NCBI RefSeq assembly: GCF_014696625.1
Contig: NZ_JACJQL010000020.1
Location: 1-64,000, forward strand
Length of the DNA: 64,000 nt
Direction: 5' to 3'
Origin: Nostoc parmelioides FACHB-3921
Lineage (GTDB): Bacteria; Cyanobacteriota; Cyanobacteriia; Cyanobacteriales; Nostocaceae
The notes beneath the pieces are model-generated. The model was not told where the DNA came from. It did no database searches and saw only the letters and a program-made list of their open reading frames with translations. The first letter of the stretch is position 1, and the number at the start of each line of letters is the position of its first letter. Below, in pieces: positions 24,327 to 33,900 of the stretch. A program made the translations under genes and the position numbers.

Positions 24327-27300
24327 ATGAATTATTCTATTGATGATATTAAAAATCACCCTGCATCTGAGCGTATTTTAGCGGCACTTAAGGAGGCTCG
24401 GAATAAGTTAGAAGCGGTGGAGTTAGAAAGGTCTGAGGAAGTGGCAATTATTGGGATAGCGGGGCGGTTTCCTGGTGCTAAAAATGTTGATGAGTTTTGG
24501 GATAATTTGAAAAATGGTGTTAACTCGATTGAGTTTTTAAGTGATGAGGAGTTATTAGCAAATGGGGTAAATGCAGAGGATTTAGAAAAACCAAATTATG
24601 TCCGGGCTTATGCTAGTTTGGCGGGAATTGATGAGTTTGATGCCGGTTTTTTTGGTTATTCTCCTAGAGAAGCGGAAATTCTTGACCCTCAGCATCGGTT
24701 GTTTTTAGAATGTGCTTGGGAAGCTTTAGAAAATGCTGGCTATGATTCGGAGCAGTATTCGGGTAATATTGGTGTGTATGGTGGGGCTGCACTGAATAGT
24801 TATTTGGTGAATTTAGCGAGTAATTCTCATTATCGAGAAAATAGCGATCGCACTCAAGTTGTCATCAGCAATGTTATGGGTTTAATGCCTACTCGTGTCT
24901 CCTATAAATTGAATTTGACAGGGGCAAGTTGTGGTATACAAACTGGTTGTTCTACTTCTTTGGTCAGTGTACATATTGCCTGTCAAAGTTTATTAAATAA
25001 AGAATGCGATATGGCACTTGCTGGTGGTGTGTCTATCGGTATAGGGGAAAGAACAGGTTATCTTTATCAAGAAGATGGTGTACTTTCAGCAGATGGTTAT
25101 TGTCGGGCTTTTGATGTTAATGCTAAAGGCACAGTATTCGGTAATGGTGTGGGAATTGTTGTTTTGAAACGATTGCGGAATGCTATTCAAGATGGCGATC
25201 ATATTTATGCAATTATCAAAGCAACAGCAATTAATAATGATGGTTCACAAAAGGTAGGTTTAACTGCGCCCAGTGTTACCGGACAAGCAAAAGCCATCAC
25301 TGCTGCTTTAGCAAAAGCTAAGATAAATCCAGAGACAATTCAATATATTGAAACCCACGGAACAGGAACAGCTTTAGGTGATCCTATTGAAATTGCGGCT
25401 TTAACTAAAGCATTTTCACCACATACTCATCAAAAGCAATTTTGTGCTGTTGGTTCAGTCAAAACTAATATTGGTCATCTTGATGCGGCTGCGGGTATCA
25501 GTGGTTTAATTAAAACTGCTTTGGCTCTCAAACATAAACAAATTCCCCCAAGTTTAAATTTTACGGCGGCGAATCCGCAAATTGATTTTGCTAATAGTCC
25601 ATTTTTTGTTAATACTCAGTTGACACCGTGGATAAATCATCAGTACCCAAGAAGAGCTGGTGTTAGTTCCTTTGGAATGGGTGGAACTAATGCTCATGCA
25701 ATTTTAGAAGAAGCACCAAAACAATTCAAAATTCAAAATTCAAAATTCAAAATTAATTATCATCTATTATGTTTATCAGCTAAAAGTGAGAAAGCACTTG
25801 AGCAAGCAACAATCAACCTTGCTACACATTTACAAAAGCATCCAGAACTAAACCTTGCAGATGTAGCTTACACTCTGCAAATTGGTAGACGAGCATTTAA
25901 CCATCGTCGTTGCTTAGTTTGTCAAACTTCCGCCCAAGCAATTGAAATACTTACAGGAGGAGTTGATGCTTCCCAACTGTTGAGTTATTCCCCAGAAAAC
26001 ACCGAACCCAGCATAGTCTTTATGTTTCCTGGACAGGGTAGCCAATACCTCAACATGGGACAAGAACTCTACAACACCGAACCAGTTTTCCGCAAAGAAA
26101 TCGACCATTGCAGCGAATTATTACAACCACATCTAGGCTGTGATTTACCTTCCATCCTATTTAAACAGGACAACGAAAATTTACCCAGTCCCCAGTCCCC
26201 AGTCCCCATCACCCAAACCACCTACGCCCAACCCGCCCTATTCGCCGTAGAATACGCCCTAGCGAAACTCTGGTTATCTTATGGTATTCAGCCACAGGCT
26301 ATGATTGGTCACAGCATTGGGGAATATGTGGCTGCAACTTTGGCGGGTGTCTTCACCTTAGCTGATGCTTTGGCAATAGTGGCACAGCGCGGAAAATTGA
26401 TGCAACAATGTCCATCGGGAGTGATGCTTTCAGTTTCCCTTGCGCCTGAGAAATTGCAATCATTTTTGACAGATGATTTAGTTATTGCTGTCCATAACGC
26501 ACCTCAGTTATGCGTTGTGTCAGGAACGGAAGCAGCAATTACTCTATTAGAAAAACTGCTCACACATCAAAATATTACTCATCGACGTTTACATACTTCC
26601 CATGCTTTCCATTCACCCTTGATGGAAACTGCTGTTACTCCCTTAATGCAAATATTACACAATATTCCCCTCCATCCGCCGCAAATTCCTTTTATTTCCA
26701 ACGTAACGGGAACTTGGATAACTCCAGAACAAGCTACAAACCCCAATTATTGGGCTACTCATTTACGTCAACCAGTGTTGTTTGCTGAGGGAATTAAGCA
26801 ACTACAACAAACACCCAATCAGATTTTCTTAGAAGTTGGTTTTAGTCAAACTTTAAGTAGCATTATCAGACAGTTTCCTGATGCACCCTTAACTTTATCA
26901 TCTGGACGACATCCCCAAGATACTCAGTCTGATGTGGCTTTGATTTGCAAAACCTTGGGACAACTTTGGCTTAGGGGTGTGAGTGTCAACTGGTCAGAAT
27001 TTTACACCGAACAGCAACCGCAACGCTTACCCCTCCCGACTTACCCCTTTGAACGTCAACGCTATTGGGTGGAACGGTATCCATTAGCAGAAACTACTTC
27101 TAGTAGCTCTAAAACGCTCCAGAAGCAGGAAGAAATCTCAAATTGGTTTTATTTGCCCTCTTGGAGACAACAGCCTTTGTTGCGTTCTGCTGCACCCCTA
27201 CATAAACAAAGATATTTAGTATTTTGTCATGCCGGAGAGATGGGGGAAAAATTAGTACAGCATCTTCAGGAGAGTGGACAGGAAGTAATTACAGTAGAAC

Positions 27301-28958
27301 CGGGAACAGCATTTACAAGAGTTGGCGATAATTATAAAATCGCACCTCATAACCCTGAAGACTACAAAACACTGTGGTTACAATTACAAACAGATGATAA
27401 GTTACCTGATGTAATTATACATTCCTGGACTCTCCAAGAGCGCACAAATTTTCAACAACAGCAAAATCTGGGTTTTTACAGTTTACTTTGGCTCACTCAG
27501 GCTTTATCTTCCTCATCCCTGTCAATTTATGTATTGACTGAGCAAGTACAAAATGTTTTAGGAAATGAAACTCTCAACCCTAATGATGCAACAATTTTGG
27601 GTTTGATAAAGGTAATTCCCCAAGAATACCCCAATTTGAATTGTCAGCATATTGATGTGGCAATTTCTGACATTAACTTCCAGCAAATAGTTAGGGAAAT
27701 CACCACCAATTCCCCGGATAAATTTGTAGCTTATCGGGGTAGAACTCGCTGGATACAAGAATTTCAACCAATTTCTTTACCTAACCCTGAACCTACTCAA
27801 TTACCTCTAAAATCAGAGGGTGTATACGTAATTGCTGGGGATTTAGTGGAAGGACTGGGACTCATTTACGCTAAGTTCCTCACGTCCACAGTCAATGCTA
27901 AATTAGTGTTTCTCGGACGCTCAGATTTACCGCAACCAAAAGAATGGGATAATTGGCTGGCTACCCACGGTCGTCAAGACGCTGTAAGCCATTGTATTCA
28001 ACAGCTGCAAGGTTTACAGGCTCAGGGATGTGAATTTTTGTTTACTAGCGTTGACTTAGGAGACATCAGCCAAGTTGAGGAAGCGATCGCTCATTCCCTC
28101 ACGCGATTTGGTAAAATCAACGGTGTGATTCATGCTGGCGCAATGGGCGATCGCGCTAGTTGCCTCATTCGCAATCTCACTATCCCAGAGTGTGAAAAAC
28201 AATTCCATACGAAAATTCACGGTCTATTGGCGTTAGAAACAGCACTTCAAAATCAACACTTAGACTTTTTCCTATTACAATCATCCCTCTCGTCTGTGGT
28301 TGGTGGTATAGGCTTTGCGGCTTATGCTGGGGTGAACTGCTTTATGGATGCTACTGCTCATCAACGCAGTCAAACAAATCACACACCTTGGCTGAGTATC
28401 AACTGGGATGCCGTCAGTTTAGCAGAAATCACCACCCCCACAGGAGCAGCCTTGGTAGATTTGGCGATGACTCCCCAGGAAGTTTGGCAAGTTACAGAAA
28501 GGATTTTAGCCCAACCCATAGCCCCACAAATCACCGTTTCCCCCGTAGACTTAGCATCTCGCCAAAAATCCCAGCCACCAGAACAATCTACAACCAATCA
28601 TACCCGTCCTCAAATTGCTACTACCTACGTTCCCCCCAGCAATGAAATAGAAGCCAGAGTCACCGAACTAATGGAGAATTTATTGGGAATCTCACCGATT
28701 GGAGTTAATGATAACTTCTTTGAATTGGGTGGACATTCGCTGTTAGCAATTCAAGCAGTGTCACAGCTACGGGAAGAATTTCAAGTAGAATTACCCATGC
28801 GACAATTTTTATTTGAATCACCCACGATTGCGGGGATAGCCAAAATTATCATCGAAAATCAATCATCTATGACTGATGATACAGAAGCGTTGGCAGCACT
28901 AATAGACCAAGTGGAACACATGACCCCCACCCAAGTACAGGAATTACTAGCAGAATAA
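24327..28958 (+). CDS. Type I polyketide synthase: KS-AT-KR-ACP
   Basis: I chose ATG 24327; the longer GTG start at 24270 falls in an interspersed repeat. KS at about 20-450 has active-site Cys in GCSTSLV (near 209) and the two His in ETHGTGT and KTNIGHL. AT has FPGQGSQ (near 567) and GHSIGE (near 660), with HAFH (near 758) pointing to malonyl-CoA. KR has Ser in SSLSS, Tyr in AAYAGVN and a Lys. However, its nucleotide-binding motif reads AGDLVEGLG instead of GGxGxxG, so activity is doubtful. ACP has FFELGGHSLLAIQ near 1459. There is no DH, ER or MT. A CAAAATT heptad repeat forms the KS-AT linker and a CCCCAGT repeat lies within AT. The C-terminal helix (TPTQVQELLAE) looks like a docking motif. 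Confidence 0.9.
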   Translation: MNYSIDDIKNHPASERILAALKEARNKLEAVELERSEEVAIIGIAGRFPGAKNVDEFWDNLKNGVNSIEFLSDEELLANGVNAEDLEKPNYVRAYASLAGIDEFDAGFFGYSPREAEILDPQHRLFLECAWEALENAGYDSEQYSGNIGVYGGAALNSYLVNLASNSHYRENSDRTQVVISNVMGLMPTRVSYKLNLTGASCGIQTGCSTSLVSVHIACQSLLNKECDMALAGGVSIGIGERTGYLYQEDGVLSADGYCRAFDVNAKGTVFGNGVGIVVLKRLRNAIQDGDHIYAIIKATAINNDGSQKVGLTAPSVTGQAKAITAALAKAKINPETIQYIETHGTGTALGDPIEIAALTKAFSPHTHQKQFCAVGSVKTNIGHLDAAAGISGLIKTALALKHKQIPPSLNFTAANPQIDFANSPFFVNTQLTPWINHQYPRRAGVSSFGMGGTNAHAILEEAPKQFKIQNSKFKINYHLLCLSAKSEKALEQATINLATHLQKHPELNLADVAYTLQIGRRAFNHRRCLVCQTSAQAIEILTGGVDASQLLSYSPENTEPSIVFMFPGQGSQYLNMGQELYNTEPVFRKEIDHCSELLQPHLGCDLPSILFKQDNENLPSPQSPVPITQTTYAQPALFAVEYALAKLWLSYGIQPQAMIGHSIGEYVAATLAGVFTLADALAIVAQRGKLMQQCPSGVMLSVSLAPEKLQSFLTDDLVIAVHNAPQLCVVSGTEAAITLLEKLLTHQNITHRRLHTSHAFHSPLMETAVTPLMQILHNIPLHPPQIPFISNVTGTWITPEQATNPNYWATHLRQPVLFAEGIKQLQQTPNQIFLEVGFSQTLSSIIRQFPDAPLTLSSGRHPQDTQSDVALICKTLGQLWLRGVSVNWSEFYTEQQPQRLPLPTYPFERQRYWVERYPLAETTSSSSKTLQKQEEISNWFYLPSWRQQPLLRSAAPLHKQRYLVFCHAGEMGEKLVQHLQESGQEVITVEPGTAFTRVGDNYKIAPHNPEDYKTLWLQLQTDDKLPDVIIHSWTLQERTNFQQQQNLGFYSLLWLTQALSSSSLSIYVLTEQVQNVLGNETLNPNDATILGLIKVIPQEYPNLNCQHIDVAISDINFQQIVREITTNSPDKFVAYRGRTRWIQEFQPISLPNPEPTQLPLKSEGVYVIAGDLVEGLGLIYAKFLTSTVNAKLVFLGRSDLPQPKEWDNWLATHGRQDAVSHCIQQLQGLQAQGCEFLFTSVDLGDISQVEEAIAHSLTRFGKINGVIHAGAMGDRASCLIRNLTIPECEKQFHTKIHGLLALETALQNQHLDFFLLQSSLSSVVGGIGFAAYAGVNCFMDATAHQRSQTNHTPWLSINWDAVSLAEITTPTGAALVDLAMTPQEVWQVTERILAQPIAPQITVSPVDLASRQKSQPPEQSTTNHTRPQIATTYVPPSNEIEARVTELMENLLGISPIGVNDNFFELGGHSLLAIQAVSQLREEFQVELPMRQFLFESPTIAGIAKIIIENQSSMTDDTEALAALIDQVEHMTPTQVQELLAE
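25722..25754 (+). repeat. CAAAATT heptad repeat in the KS-AT linker
   Basis: In-frame run read as FKIQNSKFKIN immediately after the C-terminal KS motif. Confidence 0.85.
26182..26209 (+). repeat. CCCCAGT heptad repeat within the AT domain
   Basis: Three to four units read as LPSPQSPVPIT between the N-terminal AT motif and GHSIGE. It is the complement of the GGGGACT run at 1108. Confidence 0.85.
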
Positions 28959-28995
28959 GAGATTATGGCGTTGCTGATTAGTGGGATGATTTTTG

Positions 28996-29130
28996 TCGGG
29001 CTTACGCCCCGCTTCGCTAACACGCAAAGGCGCAAAGACGCATTCGCCGCAAGGCGTTCCCGCAGGGTAGAATCAATATTCTGCTTTGTACAAAAGTCTC
29101 AATTCATCCCGCATTTATGCAACGCCGAGA
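28996..29130 (+). repeat. Composite of extragenic repeats after the PKS
   Basis: Consists of a GGGCTTACGCCCC-type piece, an ACGCAAAGGCGCAAAGACGC copy and a CGCCGCAAGGCG inverted piece, then sequence resembling dispersed Nostoc repeats. A 62-codon open frame here (28965-29153) is not considered a gene. Confidence 0.6.
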
Positions 29131-29131
29131 T

Positions 29132-29545
29132 TATTTATAAAGTAAATCTTTAGGAGACAAGACGACGTAGCATAATTCTAGTCATAACAGCATATATAGC
29201 TGCTTCGCTCATTTCGGTAAGACGCTCATAATCTTTACTAAGACGATGGTATTGGTTGAACCACCCAAATGTTCTTTCTACTACCCAACGTTTAGGCAAA
29301 ACTTGAAATTCTTGTTCAGTACGCCGTATGACTTCAACATGAGCTTGGATCATCAACCAAACACAGAGTGCAAATTTATCACCGTCGTAACCAGAATCAA
29401 CCCACATAACTTCAACTTTTTCCAGTAATTCCGGGCGCTCTTCTAGCGATTCCATGAGTGCGTAAGCAGCAAGTACTCGTTCTGGGGCGTTTGCTTCACT
29501 CTTCACGACTTTTAACAAAAGTCCTATAGATTTACTTTATAAATA
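29132..29545 (-). mobile_element. Internally deleted IS5-type element with both terminal inverted repeats
   Basis: Terminal repeats of 23 bp (29132-29154 and 29523-29545) match at 22 of 23 positions, beginning TATTTATAAAGTAAATCT. The 414-bp element is about half the usual IS5-family length. It keeps only the 3' part of the transposase gene, so it could move only if a complete copy acted in trans. I could not identify a clear target duplication. Its right end abuts a sigma-factor gene remnant. Confidence 0.85.
29150..29518 (-). pseudogene. IS5-family transposase, C-terminal remnant
   Basis: About 122 codons with the DDE-type segments VDSGYDGDKF and PKRWVVERTFGWFNQYHRLSKDYE, then the conserved tail ending in TRIMLRRLVS. 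The N-terminal half, including the first catalytic Asp, is missing. The frame opens only 5 bp from the right terminal repeat with a TTG, so it is a deletion product and is not expected to be translated into active enzyme. Confidence 0.85.
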
Positions 29546-29546
29546 G

Positions 29547-29663
29547 CCTCTAATTGGCGAAAAGCTAAATCTTAGCCGAGAGCGAGTGCGCCAAATCCAG
29601 CAGCAAGCAATGACTGCTCTGCGTCGTCAACAGCCATCGATTGGGCAGTATCTAACTTCTTGA
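29547..29663 (+). pseudogene. 3' remnant of a sigma-70 family factor gene (region 4.2)
   Basis: Starting directly at the IS element boundary, the + strand reads IGEKLNLSRERVRQIQQQ, then MTALRRQQPSIGQYLTS and a stop. This is the helix-turn-helix and C-terminus of a cyanobacterial group 2 sigma factor. Nothing upstream of the element continues the gene, and an in-frame TAG lies in the terminal repeat. The gene was evidently truncated by insertion followed by deletion or rearrangement. Confidence 0.85.
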
Positions 29664-29751
29664 TGATTACTTTGTGAAGGCTGTGCTTGTGTAATTGAAA
29701 ATATTGTAGAGTCAAGAAAAGTCCTAAGTATTGCCCTATGCAAATCATCCT

Positions 29752-30957
29752 ATGACTACCGCACCCTTAAGCTGGGAAGAACTAAAAACCCTCACGAACT
29801 ATCAAATAGATACTGTTAATGGACTTACCAACGCTAAAGCCCGGTTGCGCTTGTTTAATCAGCCCGAATCTCAGGTACGGGTAACGTTGTACCGCGATAA
29901 CCATGCCTGGTGTCCTTACTGTCAAAAAGTTTGGTTATGGCTAGAGGAAAAACAGATACCCTACCGCATCGAAAAAGTGACAATGTTCTGCTACGGGGAG
30001 AAAGAAAGTTGGTACACCCGTAAGGTTCCATCAGGTATGCTCCCGGCGATTGAGCTAGATGGACGGATTATTAAAGAAAGCGATGACATTTTGATCGCTT
30101 TGGAAAAAGTTTTTGGGCCATTGAGCCAAGGAATGGAAGACCGCACAGTGCTGCCTCTACGGCAATTAGAACGACTTTTATTTAGAGCTTGGTGCGCTTG
30201 GCTGTGCTATCCAGTAATTTCCCCTCAACAAGAAAAACGCAACCGAGAGCAATTTATCACAGTGGTGGCTAAGGTCGAGGAGGCTCTAGGTCGTACCCCA
30301 AGCCCTTATTTTCTGGATAACTTCGGCATCGTTGATGTCATTTTTACACCCTATGTAGAACGGATGAATGCGAGCCTTTACTACTACAAGGGCTACTCAC
30401 TGCGGGAGGAAAACCCTCGTTTAAACTCATGGTTTGCGGCAATGGAAAGCCGAGATACCTATCGCGGTACACAGAGTGACTTTCACACCCATGTGCATGA
30501 TTTGCCACCTCAGATGGGGGGTTGTTGGGAAAATGGCGAAACCCAGATGCTAATCAATAAAGCGCGGGTGGATCATGGCCCTTGGTTCGGGCTACCAGAT
30601 GTTACTTATCCAGAACCCGAAAACTCACGCATGGAAGCTCTTCAACGAACTATCGAACACCGGATTAATATTATCCGCGTCAACCCCTTAGATGATAAAT
30701 TGTTTGATCAAGCCCTACGTTGTGCTTTAACACACATGATGACAGGGATTGACTGTGTACCTCCACCGGGATCTGATGTTGCCCTACGATATCTGCGCGA
30801 TCGCATTAATGTACCGCGAGATATGTCTATCTACGCAGCCAAGCGATTGAGGGAATCTCTAGAGAAAACAGCAGCCCTTGTGGGTGATGGGCAGCCAGAA
30901 CCTATTCCCACTAAACATCGACTAGATCAAAACCCGTCTAACTTTGTCAGAAATTGA
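29752..30957 (+). CDS. Glutathione S-transferase family protein
   Basis: 401 residues from ATG 29752; a longer TTG start at 29731 is less likely. The N-terminal thioredoxin-like domain has WCPYCQKVWLWLEE (CxxC active site), then PSGMLPAIELDG with the cis-proline and an ESDDI glutathione-contact motif. A helical C-terminal GST domain follows. The remaining 150 residues extend beyond a usual 220-residue GST and are not assigned. It is probably cytosolic, in thiol or stress metabolism. The next gene starts 21 bp downstream, so the two may be co-transcribed. Confidence 0.8.
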   Translation: MTTAPLSWEELKTLTNYQIDTVNGLTNAKARLRLFNQPESQVRVTLYRDNHAWCPYCQKVWLWLEEKQIPYRIEKVTMFCYGEKESWYTRKVPSGMLPAIELDGRIIKESDDILIALEKVFGPLSQGMEDRTVLPLRQLERLLFRAWCAWLCYPVISPQQEKRNREQFITVVAKVEEALGRTPSPYFLDNFGIVDVIFTPYVERMNASLYYYKGYSLREENPRLNSWFAAMESRDTYRGTQSDFHTHVHDLPPQMGGCWENGETQMLINKARVDHGPWFGLPDVTYPEPENSRMEALQRTIEHRINIIRVNPLDDKLFDQALRCALTHMMTGIDCVPPPGSDVALRYLRDRINVPRDMSIYAAKRLRESLEKTAALVGDGQPEPIPTKHRLDQNPSNFVRN

Positions 30958-30978
30958 CACTTAAAGACCTGAACTAAT

Positions 30979-33900
30979 ATGACTGATTTTGCATCTAATT
31001 CTTCCCAAATACAAACAAAACTACTTGCTAAGAAATATTTTGAGTTACACCCTTGCGTACAAAAAATTATCCAATTGTTTGCGGTAATTTATGCACCCAT
31101 AGACAAAAATTCCTTCATCAGTTGTCTTAGTAAAACAGGCGCGTTAGATGAAAATAATAGACCTTGGGTTACTAAAACCCTCAGTTCGCAAATTGATAAA
31201 TTGGTAAAATCAGGCTTATTAGTACAGGAAAGTAGGTTAGGCCCTGAATGCCATCCGTTACTCACAGAAATTGCAACTCGTCATGCTGTCCAAACCGGAC
31301 AGTTTGAGAGCCAAGTTATGGCAGTTGAGGAAAAGCTACCCATACGGAAGCACTGGCAAAACGAATCTCGGATGTTCCAAAGCTTAAACCAGTGTATTAG
31401 AGAAATCCGCATAGGTTTTTACCGTAAAGACCCAGATTTTATTAATAAGCAAATTGAAGACTACCAGAAATACAATTATAGCCAAGAAAAACTAGCCATA
31501 GAAAAGATATTAGAGCAGATATGCAATAATCCATTTGACGCAGATTGGCTGCATACCCTACCGCAAGGATTATTTGAAAGCTGCATATCTAGTATCCTGC
31601 TCAATGCCACATTAAAATTGTCTGCGTCCGAAGATACCTTTATGCTGCTGGAAGCAGAATGCTCTACAGATGGAAAACATCGCTCAGATTATCTGCACTT
31701 AATTTTAACAGAGCAATTGCTGTTAAGAGGTTGTAGCCAAGAAGCACAAGAGAGTTTGGAGCAGATATCTGATGAATATCAACATAATGCTGCCGTTTAT
31801 TGGGGTTGGTTGAGTTTTCTGCGGGGTGAGAACGACCAAGCTATTAAATATTATACAGATGCTCTCAAAGCCCTAAAAAAAGCTACAGGCAAACGCCAAG
31901 TATATTTTAATACTATAGGTGGTTTATTTTTCATCCTAGCTCTGTTAAAAGATGGTTCAGCGCAAAGCCTGCGCCAGGCAGAAGATTATGCCAATCTGAC
32001 TTCCCGCCAATCAGAGCATTGGCTGAGGTTTATTTATGCCAGACTGGAAATGGTACTGCAAGTTCACCTTGGTGATATTACCAAAAAACAATTTGTAGTC
32101 AGTTCCCATATTTCTCCTGTAGAAGAAGAACAGAGCTTACAAACATTGTTTTGTTCACTATGCCTTTACTGGATGGATGTTGATAATGCTAAAAAACGCT
32201 TACCTAATTTATTAGAGCCATTATATAGGCGATCGCTCGCCTCCGGTCATCACTGGTTGGCAATGGAAACAGCAGAACTCCTATCTCGGCTCAAACCCAG
32301 CAGTAATTATGATCAACAAGCAGCCACACTGCGGGAAGATAGCGGCATCCAAACTATCATAGACCTAATTCAACCCCAAGAAGCTTGGGAAATGTGCCTC
32401 AATGCCCTGGCAAATCTCCAGAAGGAACCACAAACATCAGGAAAAGTCGAGTCAGAACTACGTTTAGCATGGTTTATTACCTTCTCTCCCTTCAGGTGTG
32501 TCTTGCAACCACGGGAACAGAAAGTTAATGCCAAAGGAGAGTGGAGTAAAGGTCGTCCCATCGCCATCAAGCGCCTTAGCAGTGGATTATCGGAGTTTGA
32601 TTACATCACACCCCAAGATATGCGGGTATGTAGTTGTATTGAGGCATATAGTGACGGCTATTACGGCAAAATTGAGTATATGTTCCATGAAAAAGCCATC
32701 TCTGCCTTAATTGGACACCCGTTGGTTTTTTGGGAAGATGCACCTAATAACCGTGTAGAAATCGTCAAAGGAGAACCAGAACTACTAGTCAAAAAAGAAA
32801 AACTTGGTCGTCTCACCTTGGAATTTTCTCCCAAGTTACCAGAATCACAGAATATTCTGAATATTAAAGAAACCCCAACTCGTATTAAAGTCATTGAAAT
32901 TACTAGTGAACATCGACGGATTACAGAGATCCTTGGTAAAGATAATAAATTAAATGTGCCGGCGATCGCCGAGAAGCAAGTTTTGGCAGCCATTAATGCC
33001 GTCTCTGGCATTGTTACAGTGCATTCTGACATTGGTGGCGGCTCAGAAGGAGCAGAAGAAGTACCCGCCCAAACTCTCCCCCATATTCACCTGTTACCAG
33101 CCAATACGGGCTTGAAAGTCACGATTTTGTCCCGTCCCTTTGCCCAAGGTGGCCCCTACTACCGTCCTGGTGCTGGTGGTGAAACTGTCATTGCCGAAAT
33201 TGACGGTAAACGTTTGCAAACCAGACGCAATTTGCCCGAAGAGAAGCAACTAGCCAAAAACGCTGTAGCCGCCTGCCCTACCTTGAATCGCACGGAAGAA
33301 CGAGATGGGGAATGGCTGATAGAAGACCCAGAGGAATGTTTAGAATTACTCCTAGAACTGCAAGCATTGGGAAGCAGCGTAGTCATGGCATGGCCAGAAG
33401 GAGAAAAACTGCGTGTTAGCCACCAAGCAGACCTGAAAGACTTTAATTTATCCATTCAACGTCAACAAGACTGGTTTGCGGCTACTGGTGAGTTGAAATT
33501 GAATCAAGACCTAGTGCTGGATATGCAGCAACTCCTAGAACTGTTGGAGAAAACCCCCAGCCGTTTTATTCCCCTTGGTGATGGTCAATTTCTCGCTTTA
33601 ACCCAAGCTTTTCGCAAACGCCTGGACGAATTGCGGATGTTTTCGGAAAAACATAATAAAGGTATCCGGTTTCACCCATTAGCAACATTAGGGTTAGAGG
33701 ATTTTGTCGATGAGGTGGGTAAGGTAAAAACAGATAAACACTGGAAAACACATATCCAGCGTCTCCAGGAGATGAAAAACCTCCAACCCGAATTACCATC
33801 TACATTTGGGGCGGAACTACGTGACTATCAAATGGATGGCTTCTGTTGGCTGGCGCGGCTAGCTCATTGGGGCGTAGGTGCTTGTTTGGCAGACCAAATG

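Noticed and set aside
28965..29153. 62-codon ORF after the PKS
   Set aside because: It consists almost wholly of dispersed repeat DNA and has no protein-like composition.
29557..29663. Possible small regulatory protein gene right of the IS element
   Set aside because: The reading frame is clearly sigma-factor region 4.2 cut at the IS boundary, not a free small gene.
29731..29751. TTG start for the GST-like protein
   Set aside because: ATG 29752 is a stronger start and the added seven residues show no conservation signal.
32370..33799. Several antisense ORFs within the SNF2 gene
   Set aside because: They are shadows of the strongly coding + frame, with no start signals or family motifs.
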